64,000 nucleotides of DNA from Bicyclus anynana (Eukaryota; Arthropoda; Insecta; Lepidoptera; Nymphalidae). The position numbers were made by a program, and so were the translations under genes. The stretch spans positions 8,973,418 through 9,037,417 of the forward strand of contig NC_069092.1 in assembly GCF_947172395.1 (NCBI RefSeq), in the 5' to 3' direction. Shown here piece by piece: positions 1-10,775 of this stretch. Positions within the stretch are counted from its first letter, which is position 1; each line of letters begins with the position of its first letter. Below the pieces are notes generated by a model that was given only the letters and a program-made list of their open reading frames with translations, searched no databases and was not told where the DNA came from.

Positions 1-42
1 AGCGGCTTTACTTATAAGAGGTACAAGTTTAATCTACCCATA

Positions 43-128
43 CCTCTGCCGGTTTCTACGCGATATTGTACCGGAACGCTAAATCGCCTGGCGATACGTT
101 TTTGCCGGTATGGTGGTAACTAGCCTCA
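43..128 (-). repeat. SINE family B fragment (tRNA-derived), truncated
   Basis: This matches the central part of the SINE seen whole at 31768-32059 (shared words include CCGGAACGCTAAATCGC and GGTGGTAACTAGCC). The tRNA-like head is missing. In the 64 kb this family occurs at least seven times. Confidence 0.6.
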
Positions 129-805
129 GCCAGTAGCGTGAATTATATAGAGGCATATAAGTTCTGCATACCCTGTGCATGTGTTAATTATATTAAAGGA
201 CCTAATAATGTAAAGCATAAGAATAAACAATTAATTACTTAAAACAGAACATACGAAATTTTATATACGTCGTAATTTTGTGCTCTGCATCAGTGCTAAA
301 ATTCTTACCCTGGGTTAAAGCCCTGTGCACGCCACCCACGTCCGACACCTTCCATCAGACAAATCACACGAAAATTCCCTAATAGGTGAGGTAATGGTCA
401 GCCGGTTTAATAATCATTATAATATTATTTGATCCCTATAATCATGTTAAGCTTTTTGCTAATGAATACCAAGTAATGAGTGAAACTTCGCATATCCGCC
501 TCGCCTCGGACTATGTATTAGAGCGGCTTAAGCCTCATTTACACAAGGGGTTCCCGCGAGAATAAATTTTGAATATAACCGTTTAAAAGTTGCGCTATGA
601 ATTTTAACTGGAAACTATTCTGCGACGATTAGAAATTGGGTACGGACGAAGCGAATTAATATCATAAATTAGTTAATGTATTCTAATAGTTAGATACTAC
701 ACGCGGTTTTAAAATAAATAAAATAACGATATTAATATCACAATTATTAATTAAAATTAAAATGTAACTTAGTCCTCTCACACTTTTACTTATTTTATTA
801 TGCTT
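129..805. other. No recognised feature
   Basis: AT-rich sequence with no open frame, tRNA-like box or repeat shared elsewhere in the window that I could see. Confidence 0.4.
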
Positions 806-807
806 GT

Positions 808-905
808 TTACTATCATCATCATCATCATTATCAACCCATATTCGGCTCACTGCTGAGCTCGAATCTCCTCTCGAGAATGAGAGGGATTAGGCCAATAGT
901 CCACA
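808..905 (-). repeat. SINE family A 3' fragment with (CAT)n tail
   Basis: The microsatellite is followed by the shared block CAACCCATATTCGGCTCACT and the TGAGAGG motif. Only the tail half of the element is present. Confidence 0.7.
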
Positions 906-1221
906 TATGACATCACATCCTGCGCTTCATAGACATAGACATAAGTATAGTATTGAGATTAACAGATGCTTATTTTAAATAAAATATGTATAAGCAGATG
1001 TGTATACTCGAACATTTTAGAATTAAGCTTAGATCAAAATTGGATTTTCCACAAGTAAGAGATTGTTAAAGCCAGGCCATCGTCATTTTTATCTTATTCA
1101 ACTTCTGTCATAGAAGTACGGCAGGCAACTATGGAATCACAGTGACTTTGTAAGCCTGTATGTAACAAGAGTCTGACCATAACAAACAATCACGACAATT
1201 TTTTTTTTTTGTAAGGAAAGT

Positions 1222-1345
1222 CGTAAGTATAAGTACATATTACGGATATAAAAGACGTAAGTATAAGTGCATATTACGGATATAAAAGACGTAAGTATAA
1301 GTACATATTACGCATATAAAAGACGTAAGTATAAGTACATTTTAG
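1222..1345. repeat. 34-bp tandem repeat, about 3.6 copies
   Basis: The word CGTAAGTATAAGT recurs at 1222, 1256, 1290 and 1324, an exact 34-bp period. Each unit also carries ATATTACGGATATAAAAGA with few changes. The last unit decays after ACATTTTAG. No function is evident, and the array is preceded by a T-run. Confidence 0.9.
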
Positions 1346-1844
1346 AGATAAGGCCGCCTATTGTGCATTTTCTTTTTTTTATTATTTTTCTGTATTGTAT
1401 GTTTCTTTGTGGTGTATTTTTATTCATTCATTTCATTTCATTTCATTCATAAACTATTTACTCACAAGAGAATTCTGTGTGTATCTGTAAATTATAGCTT
1501 CACAGAAGCTATAATTCACAATGCTGATTTCTGGCTTTTGTAGTTCACAACAATTCATGTATTTTTAATTCACTGTACTGATGCTTGCAAAGCAAATTAG
1601 CTTTGAGTATTACGACTACAGGCCCTCGGGTTAGTTATGCTATCTCTATAGAACAATAACCAGATTATCAGGACCCGGTTATACTTGTACTGTATACGAG
1701 AATTAGGTCACTGACTTTACACACTATTTTGTTACATGTTGTTCATTTGCATGTTGAAAACTTTGATTTCTACCAAAAGTTTAGTATACCTACAAAATCC
1801 TAAACTGCAAGAACTTTTTCTTTAATTGTCATATTAAATGAAAT

Positions 1845-1975
1845 GAAAGTAATTTTTATTGTACACCGTAATTATAAACTAAGAATACGAGATATATCAA
1901 TAAAATATACCAAAAACAGATAACTACAGGTACAAATAGGCTGCCTTATCGCTACGAAACAATCTCTACCAGGCC
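1845..1975 (-). mobile_element. LINE 3' end fragment
   Basis: TTTATTGTACA followed by CTTATCGCTA and CAATCTCTACCAGG matches the better copy at 36200-36360 (TTTATTGTACA, CTTATCGCTAAAG, CGATCTCTTCCAGAC). Read on the minus strand this is a retrotransposon 3' end; the clade was not determined. Confidence 0.5.
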
Positions 1976-2021
1976 ATAAATTATAAATATTGTAAGTGTT
2001 CGTAGTCTTTTTATTATTATT

Positions 2022-2375
2022 TTTAACCCCCGACTCAAAAAAGGGGTGTTATAAGGTTGACGTGTCTGTCTGTCTATCAGTCTGTCTGTAGCACTGTAGC
2101 TCCCGAACGTATGAAGCGATTTCAATTAAGTTTTTTTTTTGTATTAAAGGTGACTTATTTGCAAGTGTTCCTAGACATGTTTGATGAAAATCGGAAATGT
2201 TGTGGAGGGTGAAAGTGGGGAAGAGTAACCGAATGTCTGCAATTTATAGCATACTCGAGTGGGGTCTCAAATGAAAGCGCACTAAAGGAGAATATTAATG
2301 ATTTTATCTAGAGTATAATTAATAATTTCATGACCTTCGGGGGTTTTTAAACATTTTCAATTTTATCCTATAAGC
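2022..2375 (+). repeat. Dispersed repeat G (CCCCGAC...GGGGTGTTATAA type)
   Basis: It begins with a short C/G hairpin (CCCCGACTCAAAAAAGGGG), then a GTCTGTCTGTC run, GATTTCAATTAAG, AAAGGTGACTTAT and a tail ending near CATGACCTTCGGGGGTTTTT. A full inverted copy lies at 63179-63530 and a short one at 56482-56640. The element class is unknown to me. Confidence 0.75.
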
Positions 2376-3300
2376 AATTTTAACTTTATTTTACAGGCAG
2401 ATTGCTTACCTAATGTGATGTGACAGGTAGCAGCAACATTGATTGTACCATTATTATATGGTACACTAAACACCTCGAGCAGGTCCTAGGACATGTGACC
2501 TTTGGAGTAGATTCAAAGGATCCTTTCAGAATGCATCATTCAAATGCACTCACCTTCCCTGCCCGACATGTTCTCCATGCCCACACTAAACAATTTATGA
2601 ACAATTACATAACAACACAAAACAATAATTGCACAAAATCACTAACGCGACTGGCAGCGTGTCGGTGTCCACGCTGCCTAACAAACTACTGAGCACCCGT
2701 TAACGAGGAACCTGTAACACTATCACTGTTATTGTGTAATGTGTATACATATATACTGTATTATCTATGTACTTAGCGAGCATGTAGTTAGTTTGGAGTT
2801 TCCATCACGAACAATAATTAAACGCAAACAAACTGTATCCACGGGCGATTGAGTTATTTCGTAAAGGTTTCGAAATAGACATTATTTTTTTACTCGTACT
2901 CGTAAATCTTGTTAGCGGAACACGTTTTGGAATATGAATTTATTACATTTATGGCCGATTTCTACAAAATAATTTCCCAATTTTTGTGTAATTGTGTTTT
3001 TTTCGTGTATCGTATACTTTGTTGATTGTAAAGGGATGTCATTGATTTTAAGTACCTACATTAAGTACCTACATAAAAGCGGAATTACGTAAACTTTTAT
3101 TTGAGTTCGAACAACTATTAGCACCCGGTCTCACAGACCGGTTTGTATGCGTCACCGTTAGCGTATTAAGGAATTTTATTATCTATCACCCTAAGACCGA
3201 CAAAACGCATTAGAGCAGTGGCAGACTGATATTATAACGTTGAATTTATTTTAATGAGCGATTCACACTTACACAGTTTTGTAAGAAAAATGCTAAGCAT
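2376..3300. other. No recognised feature
   Basis: AT-rich sequence. The 90-residue open frame near 2420-2692 has no signal, domain or splice context, and I treat it as chance. Confidence 0.4.
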
Positions 3301-3304
3301 TGAT

Positions 3305-3555
3305 AATATATGACCTCTGCCTCCAATTCCGGAGGGTGTAGTTCGAATGCGGTACGGGGCAATGCATCTACAATTTTTCAGTTGTGTGCATCTTGAGAAA
3401 TTAAATATCACGTGTCTCAAACGGTGAAGGATAAACATCGTGAGTTTTTTTATTGATCTGCATGTGTGAAGCCTACCAATCCGCATTGGACCAATGGCCT
3501 AATTCTACGAGGAGTCTCAAGCTGAGTAGTAAGCCGAATATGGGTTGAAAATGAA
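3305..3555 (+). repeat. SINE family A (tRNA-derived), box A lost
   Basis: TGACCTCTGCCTCC and a degraded box B (AGTTCGAATGCGG) are followed by AATATCACGTGTCTCAAACG, GTGTGAAGCC and GAATATGGGTTG. Sequence ahead of the head has diverged. Confidence 0.8.
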
Positions 3556-3620
3556 GGTCATAAGAAAATGGCGGAGATGATGTAAAAAGAACTGCATGCT
3601 GTAGACATGTTAACTTACAA

Positions 3621-3854
3621 TCCTACTAATATTATAAACGCAAAAGTTTGCATAGGTGTTTGGATGTATGTTTGCATGTTTGTTATTCTTTAACGCCGCT
3701 ACTACTGAAGCGATTTGGCAAACATTTGGAATGGAAATGGATTTTACTCTAAATTAACACATAGGCTACTTTTTATCACGAAAAAATTCATGGTTTCACG
3801 AGATATTTGTGAAAAACTAAATTCCACGCGGACGAAGTCGCGAGCGTCCGCTAG
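3621..3854 (+). mobile_element. Non-autonomous Helitron, type 1
   Basis: It starts TCCTACTAATATTATAAACG and ends in the hairpin-plus-CTAG structure GTCGCGAGCGTCCGCTAG, followed by T. The TC start, CTRR end and GC hairpin about 10 bp before the end are Helitron hallmarks. Internal words (CTTTAACGCCGCTACTACTG, TTAACACATAGGCTAC) are shared with at least seven other copies here. Confidence 0.85.
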
Positions 3855-4260
3855 TGAAACAAAAGACAAGAACTAAAGAGGCATGTACAAACATTAATAA
3901 TATTTATTTATTTTATTACATAACATTTTCGGTTTCTCTCATATCAAGTTTGTATCACCTCAGGCAAATTTGTTTCTGTTGTATTTGTATTCGATACTTC
4001 TGTGTCACAAAGGTTACGTTTCTTTCTAATAAAAACATGTTTATTGTTTTTGGATTTGCTAGTTTTTGTATCGGTAATTTTACTAACCTTTTTAATAAAG
4101 ATAATTTAACAAATAAGTAAAGTGCCTCGTCGTCCAGTGGTAAAACAGTTCATAATGTTTTGGGTATATAAAATTTTGGAGATTTCTTTCTTCCAATAAT
4201 AAAGTGAGCAGACATGATTTATTCAAATGAGGATAACATTAGTCTCTATATACCTTTAAT

Positions 4261-4455
4261 CTATACTAATATTATAAAGCTGAAGAGTTTGTTTGTTTGA
4301 TTGAACGTGCTAATCTCAGGAACTACTGGTCCGATTTGAAAAATTCTTTCACTGTTAGATAGTCCATTTATCGAGGAAGGCTATAGGCTATATATTATCC
4401 CCATATTTCTACGGGAACGGGAACTACGCGGGTGAAACCGCGCGGCGTCAGCTAG
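4261..4455 (+). mobile_element. Non-autonomous Helitron, type 2
   Basis: It starts CTATACTAATATTATAAAGC and ends GCGCGGCGTCAGCTAG before T, with internal TTGATTGAACG and GAGGAAGGCTATAGGCTATA. It shares the 5' end of type 1 but has a different body and 3' hairpin. Other copies are at 15591, 38384, 50537, 55859 and 61063. Confidence 0.85.
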
Positions 4456-4469
4456 TAATTCATAAAAGA

Positions 4470-4726
4470 TAGCCCAGTGAATGGGTGTGGATTCGAATTC
4501 GGTCCAGGACAACTTTTCAGTTGTGTGCATTTTAAGAAATAAAATATCACGTGTCTCAAACTGTAAAGGAAAAACATCGTGAGGAATAGAGAATTTTCTA
4601 AAATCTCTGCGTGTGTGAAGTCTGCCAATCCGCATTGGGCCAGCGTGGTGGAATATTGGCCTAACCCCTCTCATTCTAAGAGGAGACTCGAGCTCAGCTG
4701 TGAGCCGAATATGGGTTGATAATGAT
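4470..4726 (+). repeat. SINE family A, head partly deleted
   Basis: Box A (TAGCCCAGTG) runs almost directly into GGGTGTGGATTCGAATTCGG. The roughly 35 bases that normally lie between, holding ACCTCTGCCTCC, are missing. The body and tail continue to GAATATGGGTTGATAATGATG. Confidence 0.85.
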
Positions 4727-5476
4727 GCTACTCGTATTTAGAAACAGAACAAGAAATCTTCTACTTTCATATTTTTTTACCATAACTCCACTCATTATCC
4801 TTCTGTAGTATTTCATACTCGAACCTTACTGTCATTATTGTTACCCTACTCTTCTATTGTCCTTCGGCATGAGGTAAACAAAAGAAAACTTTAGGTAATC
4901 GCAAAGTTAAGTAATGCAATATTTGCGATCCATGCAACTGGGTCGAAATATCGACATTAAGAATCTCGTCGTTTTTTCGTGGTATGAACCTACCCGTTTA
5001 AATAATAATCATAATGAACAACTACGAAATAAGTTTAAAATCATTAGTTTCATATCATTGCTCATATTTTATAAATATTCATCGCATTACAGAAAATAAT
5101 TTCCACACATACATAATTTGAATAATAAACTACGAGGAAAAGCGAAAAGTATATAAACAGTTTTTTCTGAATTCAAATAAGGTTAGAATTATTCAATAAG
5201 TTTGATATGTATTCAAAGAGAGCGGTTGGTTGAACGGCATCCAAGCGTACGTACGGTCTGAAACATGCCAGCTGCTTTTCACACAAACAGTAGGCTCCTT
5301 TCAAACATGGAAACTGTTAGAAACTTCTGAATCCAGAAGTTCAACTATCCGTGAACGTTTCAACATTTGAGATCAAGTTTCCTTTAGCTAATTGATTCAA
5401 TTCAAAAGATTTTTATTACTGTATTACGAGTATGTTTTATACAAAACCAAGTGGTTTATCGACTTTATTTAAAACT
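4727..5476. other. No recognised feature
   Basis: AT-rich sequence without a repeat shared elsewhere or a supportable gene. Confidence 0.35.
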
Positions 5477-5505
5477 AACAGACGCCCGCGGCTTCGTCCG
5501 TGAGA
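5477..5505 (-). mobile_element. Helitron type 1 3' end remnant
   Basis: CAGACGCCCGCGGCTTCGTC is the reverse complement of the type 1 3' hairpin; the rest of the element is gone. Confidence 0.55.
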
Positions 5506-5535
5506 TAATCTTTTTAAAACTTTTATAATTAAAGA

Positions 5536-6080
5536 ATATCAGAAAATAACTCTGAGCAGTGTGCCGTCATTTCTGAGCGGTACAGTGGTGAGTACGCGAG
5601 TGAATGGAATTTCTTAGGTACAAATGATGAAATACGAATAATTATTAATGTACGGCTTTGTTATAGTGTTAAAGATGATAAAAAATAAATGTCGAAAATA
5701 CTAGTGCCGTACTAAAATGGTGGTGCAGGAAGTCAGAACAAATTTTTAACTCGTCGACAACTGCAGAAGCAATATAGGTCATTTATTTCTGTACGGCATT
5801 TATGCAATTCCTTTTGTACACATATACAGATACTTTACCCGTAAACGCCGTACATTTTTCCAGCGTAGGAGTCGAAAGATAAGGGTCGCAAGCCTTATTT
5901 TCACTCGCGCACTCACCTACCGCTTAGAAATGACGGCATAGTGCTCAGAGTTATTTCCTGATATAGTAACAGCATTCTAAGCGTTATTCATGTTGGTTCA
6001 TTTCACATGTATTTTTTTTTCAAGGGCTTGTAGTCTACAATATGCTTTTAATGTATTTAAGCGCGTAACAAGTCAAACTT
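5536..6080. repeat. Dispersed element H with inverted ends
   Basis: ATATCAGAAAATAACTCTGA and TGCCGTCATTTCTGAGCGG near 5536-5580 recur inverted at about 5920-5965. Beyond that the similarity to a reverse-oriented second copy at 50985-51430 continues (AAGCGTTATTCATGTTGG, TCAAGGGCTTGTAGTCTA). It looks like a DNA-transposon derivative whose boundaries are uncertain. Confidence 0.7.
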
Positions 6081-6239
6081 AAGTCACTCCACCTAAGGCT
6101 TATTACACGTTATTACTTTGATATTGTCAAATAAAGTAAGGTATGAATGACAATCCATATTTGCAAATAAAGGCAGATAAAATAACTATATCTGAACATA
6201 CATATCTGTAGACATGAATGTTCAAACGGAATATTTGAA

Positions 6240-6520
6240 TCTCACCAGAGTACGTTTAATGTACCCCGCCAAGCGTTTCTACTACATTACTTGGAGCCAT
6301 TAACTTCGTTTGGCGGCTTGGAATATCAAGAGGATTTATTCGCGAAGGTTATCGGGCGCATGTGCACCAAGTTATCAAACTTCGCCACAACTCGGTGTAA
6401 AGGCTTCAGTCGCGCTACAGGTTCGTAGACGCTCGCACGTAGCGGTGCTACGAGAAATTGCGCTACGAACTTCTAAACGCTACGAAGATAGCGCCAAAAC
6501 GATGAATTGAAAGACCATGC
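6240..6520. other. Unclassified GC-richer stretch
   Basis: The GC content is higher than in the flanks, and related short words (CGCTACAGGTTCGTAGACG, GCGCTACGAACTTC, CGCTACGAAGATAG) suggest a degenerate internal repeat. A 66-codon frame crosses it, but the repeated words and lack of splice context argue against a gene. Confidence 0.3.
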
Positions 6521-7060
6521 GTGTGCTTCAAATTACTTTTTAATTAGTTTCAAAAGTATGTTATGAGTGAACTGTGGTGCAATGTGAACTGAATGATGGT
6601 TGGAAAAATACTGTCCTATATACATTTCGGACTTGTCTTCCACGTAGTGATTTGTTTTAAGGATAGTGTTGGTAAGGAATTTATAGATTAAATTAATTTA
6701 GGAACTGATTTGTTTCAGAGGATAGTCACTAACCTGAATGTTTTTAAATGACCATTATAGACTAATTTAAACATATGTTATAATATTCTGGCCTTAATCT
6801 TTAGATGTGCAATAAACTTGTCAACCTTTCTTCCGAGCCTTTAATGTTAAAATTATAAGCAAAACTTTTTTTATTATTACACTCATGGTTATAGATCTAT
6901 AGAAAAGTAAGTCTCCTCTAACTATCCCCGTCACTTTAAGATCTATTTCTATTAGGTCTATGTCTATATCCTTAGTACAAACATGTACTAAGGACATACC
7001 TAATAAATTCATTTTAAAATTTTCTGCGTAAACCTGACAAAGAGCGGCGATTCTCATTTT
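6521..7060. other. No recognised feature
   Basis: AT-rich sequence without supportable genes or shared repeats. Confidence 0.35.
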
Positions 7061-7066
7061 CTTTTT

Positions 7067-7086
7067 TCTCTCTCTCTCTCTCTCTT
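7067..7086. repeat. (CT)n microsatellite
   Basis: An uninterrupted run of TCTCTC dinucleotides, about nine units. Confidence 0.9.
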
Positions 7087-7200
7087 TTCATCTGAGACTA
7101 TTGTCAACATCTGCATCCAAATCACTCCTGCAGGCTGATTCCCTATTTTTGAAGTATGCTAGTTGATATATACGAAATCTAAATTTTAGTGTAACAAATG

Positions 7201-7293
7201 TCATCTGGTGTCTACTGGATGGCTTATGTAGGTAGATGACATGTTGTCAATCAAACTATTAAAATAAACATCAAGTTTATTTTAATAGTTTGA
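7201..7293. repeat. Small foldback with a perfect 19-bp hairpin
   Basis: The arm at 7251-7269 (TCAAACTATTAAAATAAAC) is the exact reverse complement of 7275-7293, with a 5-base loop. The adjacent block TGTCATCTGGTG...GGTAGATGACAT is itself an inverted repeat and is related to 31226-31290. Confidence 0.8.
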
Positions 7294-7466
7294 TAATAGA
7301 GACTCAATAGCGCATCGGTAGGAGCGGTCGGACTCATCACCGAGGGGTGGTGGATCGATCCCCGCCCCTTTGGTCTATTGTCGTACCCACTCCTAATACA
7401 GTCTTCTCCGAGTTTGGAGGGGAATGGGAGTATTGGTCATATTTAAAAGGTATGGCAAATATTCTT
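7290..7466 (+). repeat. SINE family C (tRNA-derived)
   Basis: A tRNA-like head (AATAGCGCATCGGTAGGAGC as box A; GGATCGATCCCC as box B) is followed by TTGGTCTATTGTCGTACC, GGAGGGGAATGGGA and TATTGGTCATATT. A second copy is at 44765-44940. It is not a working tRNA, since the acceptor stem does not pair. Confidence 0.75.
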
Positions 7467-7930
7467 TAAAACAAAAGACTATAGTCTAGCTAGCTAATAC
7501 CTGTCATAGTCTAGTCTAAGGCTAATTGATTGGTCAGTACGCTGCGCAATATTAATTGATAATACTTTCACGTGACGACCATATTTTGAAACCCAAAGAA
7601 GAAAAGTTTCAAAACAATTGGCAGTGGAATGGTAGTTAACGTCAATAGTCTTATAGCAAAAAGCTTCAACCTAAAGCTTAAGAAGCTTTCGCTTGACTGC
7701 TAGATCAAAAATCTGATACAATATTTAGTAGTCCGGCGCATATTGTGAAGAGGTGCCTCACTCTGGAGGCTTGACCACAGGTGGCTTGAACACTCTAAAG
7801 CCAGTTCAGCAAAAGCAGAAGAGCAAATATTTTTTTTTATTTATTTATTTATTTACTAACTTACACTAACATATAAATTTACTTATAAATGTTCATTAGT
7901 GTCTTGTATACTTCATTTTTATATCAACAT
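7467..7930. other. Mostly unrecognised; (TTTA)n at about 7831-7856
   Basis: The TTTATTTATTTATTTA run may be the reverse-complement tail of a LINE, as at 21010. No gene is visible. Confidence 0.35.
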
Positions 7931-7931
7931 T

Positions 7932-8060
7932 AGCAGACGCCCGCAATCCTGTTCACATGAATGTATGTTTTTCACAAATCCCGCGGGAACCATGGATTTA
8001 GCCATGAAAAGCTAACAGATAGCCAGACGGGTAACGAAAGTTCTCCTTACTGCAAAGCAC
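7932..8060 (-). mobile_element. Helitron type 1, decayed
   Basis: AGCAGACGCCCGC and TTTTTCACAAATCCCGCGGG with AACCATGGATTT match type 1 in reverse. The 5' half has been lost or has diverged. Confidence 0.6.
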
Positions 8061-8077
8061 GCTAATTGGCAACGTAA

Positions 8078-8314
8078 GCCCTCATTCACACGAGAGTTCT
8101 TTTAACGCACGTTAAAAAAGCTTTCAAATATACTATGAAGTTAAATGAAGGTCTATATCCAACGCCCAAAATATAAAATGCAACACTGCTCGAAAATAAG
8201 CGTTGAGTTTTAAAAACGCTGTCGTGTGAACATATACTCGTACTTGGGAATGCATTTGATGTATTTGAACTTTTTTTTAACGTCCGTTAAAAAAACTCTC
8301 GTGCGAATGAGGGC
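8078..8314. mobile_element. MITE with 3-bp TAA target duplication (PIF/Harbinger-like)
   Basis: The 237-bp element begins GCCCTCATTCACACGAGAG and ends with the near-exact inverse CTCTCGTGCGAATGAGGGC. TAA flanks it on both sides (8075-8077 and 8315-8317). Sub-terminal ACGCACGTTAAAAAA and ACGTCCGTTAAAAAA are also related. The TWA duplication is the PIF/Harbinger signature. No transposase is present. One end of a relative is at 58070-58115. Confidence 0.85.
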
Positions 8315-8319
8315 TAATG

Positions 8320-9070
8320 TAATTGCCTCACCTCGGGACGAGCTTTCGCCTCGTCATCGCCGCTCTTACGGCTTTCCGATAGCGTTGTTTTTTGCACAAA
8401 ATATCCTTGAGACTTTTATATCTCTAATCTTTAAATTGAACATTTGAAGAGTATAAACATAAATAGCCAAATTATTTATTTTAATTATTTTTCTTTGATT
8501 GAAATGAAGTAAGTCTGGCTATTGCGGGCTATCCATAAGAAAAACAATGAATTGAATGAATAAATATGTCTGTCTGTACACAATAAAACACTGTGTATTA
8601 TGTGATTATGTGATTTTTACATAATTATTAACTCATATATTTATAGAAAGCTTAGAGCAATAAGCTTATTTATTGAAATAAGCTGTAAGAAAAAAAAAAT
8701 TAATGAGCTTTAGACCACATGACTGAAGTAAAACTTCTTTACCTCTCCCTCTCAACGTCTGTATCACCTTACCCGATGACATTTTTCGTAACGCGTTTAC
8801 TAGTGTACTACCCAAGTCAAACGTGCGTAAAGAAGGCGTTTTACTTAAAAAAGTTTCCAAAAATACAATGAATTCCACGTGGATATGAAGTCGTGGGCGC
8901 TTGGTGGTCAACAAATTTAATTTGCGATATAAATAATAATATCTCGGAAAACCAATAAACCACAAATAACCGCACAATGTAAAATTATTATCATTACATA
9001 GTATAAAATTAAGTCACTTCTGATGTTTGTTTGCTTATTTCTTTTAAACTTTTCAACTGATTTTCATTTT
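8320..9070. other. Mostly unrecognised
   Basis: It holds a possible Helitron end remnant at about 8871-8910 (AATTCCACGTGGATATGAAG) but nothing else I can name. The 103-residue minus-strand frame at 8666-8977 crosses this remnant and is not credible. Confidence 0.3.
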
Positions 9071-9072
9071 TG

Positions 9073-9232
9073 ACGGCCTTTGTGGCGCAGTGGTGTGTGC
9101 GGTGGATTTACAAGACAGAGGTCCTGTGTTCGATACCCAGCTAAGGACTAAGGTTTTCTTAATTGATCCAGGTCTGGCTGGGAGGCTTCGGCAATGGCTA
9201 GTTATTACCTTACCAGAAAATAAGTACGTCAC
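9073..9232 (+). repeat. SINE family B, 3' truncated
   Basis: The tRNA-like head is well kept (GTGGCGCAGTGG box A; GTGTTCGATACCC box B), followed by AATTGATCCAGGTCTGGCTG and GGAGGCTTCGGC. It ends abruptly where a family A SINE starts on the other strand. Confidence 0.85.
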
Positions 9233-9395
9233 GTCATCAACCCATATTCGGCTCACTGCTGAGCTCGAGTCTCCTCTCAGAATGAGAGGGGTTAGGCCAA
9301 TAGTCCACCACGCTGGCCCAATGCGGATTGGCAGACTTCACACACGCAGAGAATTAAGATAATTCTCTGGAATGCAGGTTTCCTCACGATGTTTT
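9233..9395 (-). repeat. SINE family A, 3' part
   Basis: CAACCCATATTCGGCTCACT through TTCCTCACGATGTTTTTC in reverse. The tRNA head is missing. Confidence 0.85.
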
Positions 9396-9475
9396 TCATT
9401 CACCGATAATAAACAAATATGTATGTATTTTTTATGTACATATTTGGGTACAAAAAATATATCAGAAATCTAAGA

Positions 9476-9652
9476 AGCTGGGGCAAAGCCGCTGCCGGGA
9501 CGTACGTTTCGTCTGGACTGACGACATCAAGCGAGTCGCAGGGATTCGTTGGATGCAGGTGGCTCAGTATCGGGATGTTTGGAAGCCCCTACAAAAGGCC
9601 TATGTCCTGCAGTGGACGACCATTGGCTGATAAGATGATGATGATGATAGTC
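9476..9652 (+). mobile_element. RTE-like LINE 3' end with (ATG)n tail
   Basis: The C-terminus of a reverse transcriptase is readable in pieces (WTDDIKRVAGI, RWMQVAQYRDVWK, LQKAYVLQWTTIG), then a stop and GATGATGATGATG. A very short 3' end in a trinucleotide repeat fits RTE-type elements. The clade is an inference. Confidence 0.8.
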
Positions 9653-9705
9653 TAATCATAATAGTATATACAAATCGCCCGTGCGAAACTAGGGCAGGTC
9701 GCTAG

Positions 9706-9926
9706 TCCTACTAATATTATTAACGCAAAAGTTTGTATGGATGTTTGGATGTTTGTTACTCTTTAACGCCGCTACTGCTGAAGCGATTTGGCTGAAATTT
9801 GGAATGGAAATAGATTTTACTCTAGATTAACACATAGGCTACTTTTTATCCGGGAATATCCATGGTTCCCGAGGGATTTGTGAAAAACTAAATTCCACGC
9901 GGACGAAGTCGCGGGTGTGCGCTAGT
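9706..9926 (+). mobile_element. Helitron type 1
   Basis: Starts TCCTACTAATATTATTAACG and ends GTCGCGGGTGTGCGCTAG before T. It begins immediately after another Helitron-like 3' end (GCAGGTCGCTAG at about 9694-9705). Confidence 0.85.
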
Positions 9927-10620
9927 ATGATATAAACACGAGATACAGGTTTAAAATGTTTTGTAAATGAAAAATAAATAAAATCGTCAATTATTGCGTA
10001 ATTTGCATTCGGACGTGAGCGTAATTTTTATCTCCCCTCATTGGGGCGATTGAAACAACTTTAGGCGTTGATAATGAACTGTTTGCCAATTTGCTTTTGC
10101 CCCACTGATTACATAAATTGGAACGAAATTATATATATTTTTTTCATTTTCATTATTTATTCATTGTTAAAATATTTTGCCGTTACAGAGTATACGAATA
10201 ATGAAAAGAATAAATGTACTGCTTTGCTTTTTTTTGTTACCACATAACTCCAGCATTTATTAACTAGTTTTGGACTTGACCAAGGGTTCTGTACATATCT
10301 GCAGGCACATATTTGCTTAGCTTCCGTGATTGATTGACGTACTTTAAAAAAATACAATTTTTGTTTTTTAATTACGAATGTTTAGTTTAGATTTTTAGTA
10401 TAAGACGTTATAACTTGCAAATATTTCGTAGTTCTAGGTTAACCGAAAATGCCCTTTAAGTTATGATGAGAGTATCAAAATATACGTTTTTGGTGGTTTA
10501 AAATACCGTATCTATTTTTAACGTAAACGTAGTGTATTTTTTCTCATCATAGAGTGACTGAGTGGATATGAGTATTTATATTTTCATTTTCATTCAATAC
10601 TTTTACACGTTACCGAGAAA
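9927..10620. other. No recognised feature
   Basis: AT-rich sequence without supportable genes. Confidence 0.35.
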
Positions 10621-10624
10621 AACA

Positions 10625-10775
10625 GATGGACTATCAGGCAGACAGACAGACAGACGGAATAACAGATATACAGACAGACGGACAGAGAGATTTGTCAAAC
10701 AAACGGATAGAGAGATGGACATGCAGAGAGATACAAAAAGTAATTCTATTTTTTTTGATGTACGGAACCCTACAA
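10625..10775 (-). repeat. (CAGA)-rich dispersed repeat remnant
   Basis: A CAGACAGACAGACGG run ends at GTACGGAACCCT, the reverse of AGGGTTCCGTAT seen at 23727. These are two damaged copies of one dispersed repeat. Overlapping open frames here only translate the simple repeat. Confidence 0.5.

Noticed and set aside
1222..1345. CRISPR-like repeat array
   Set aside because: The 34-bp units are contiguous with no unique spacers, and the genome is an insect's.
7290..7380. Possible tRNA gene
   Set aside because: Box A and box B are present, but the acceptor and anticodon arms do not pair and the sequence continues into a SINE body shared with 44765.
9053..9362. Open frames on both strands across 9053-9362
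   Set aside because: They are translations of SINE B and SINE A sequence.
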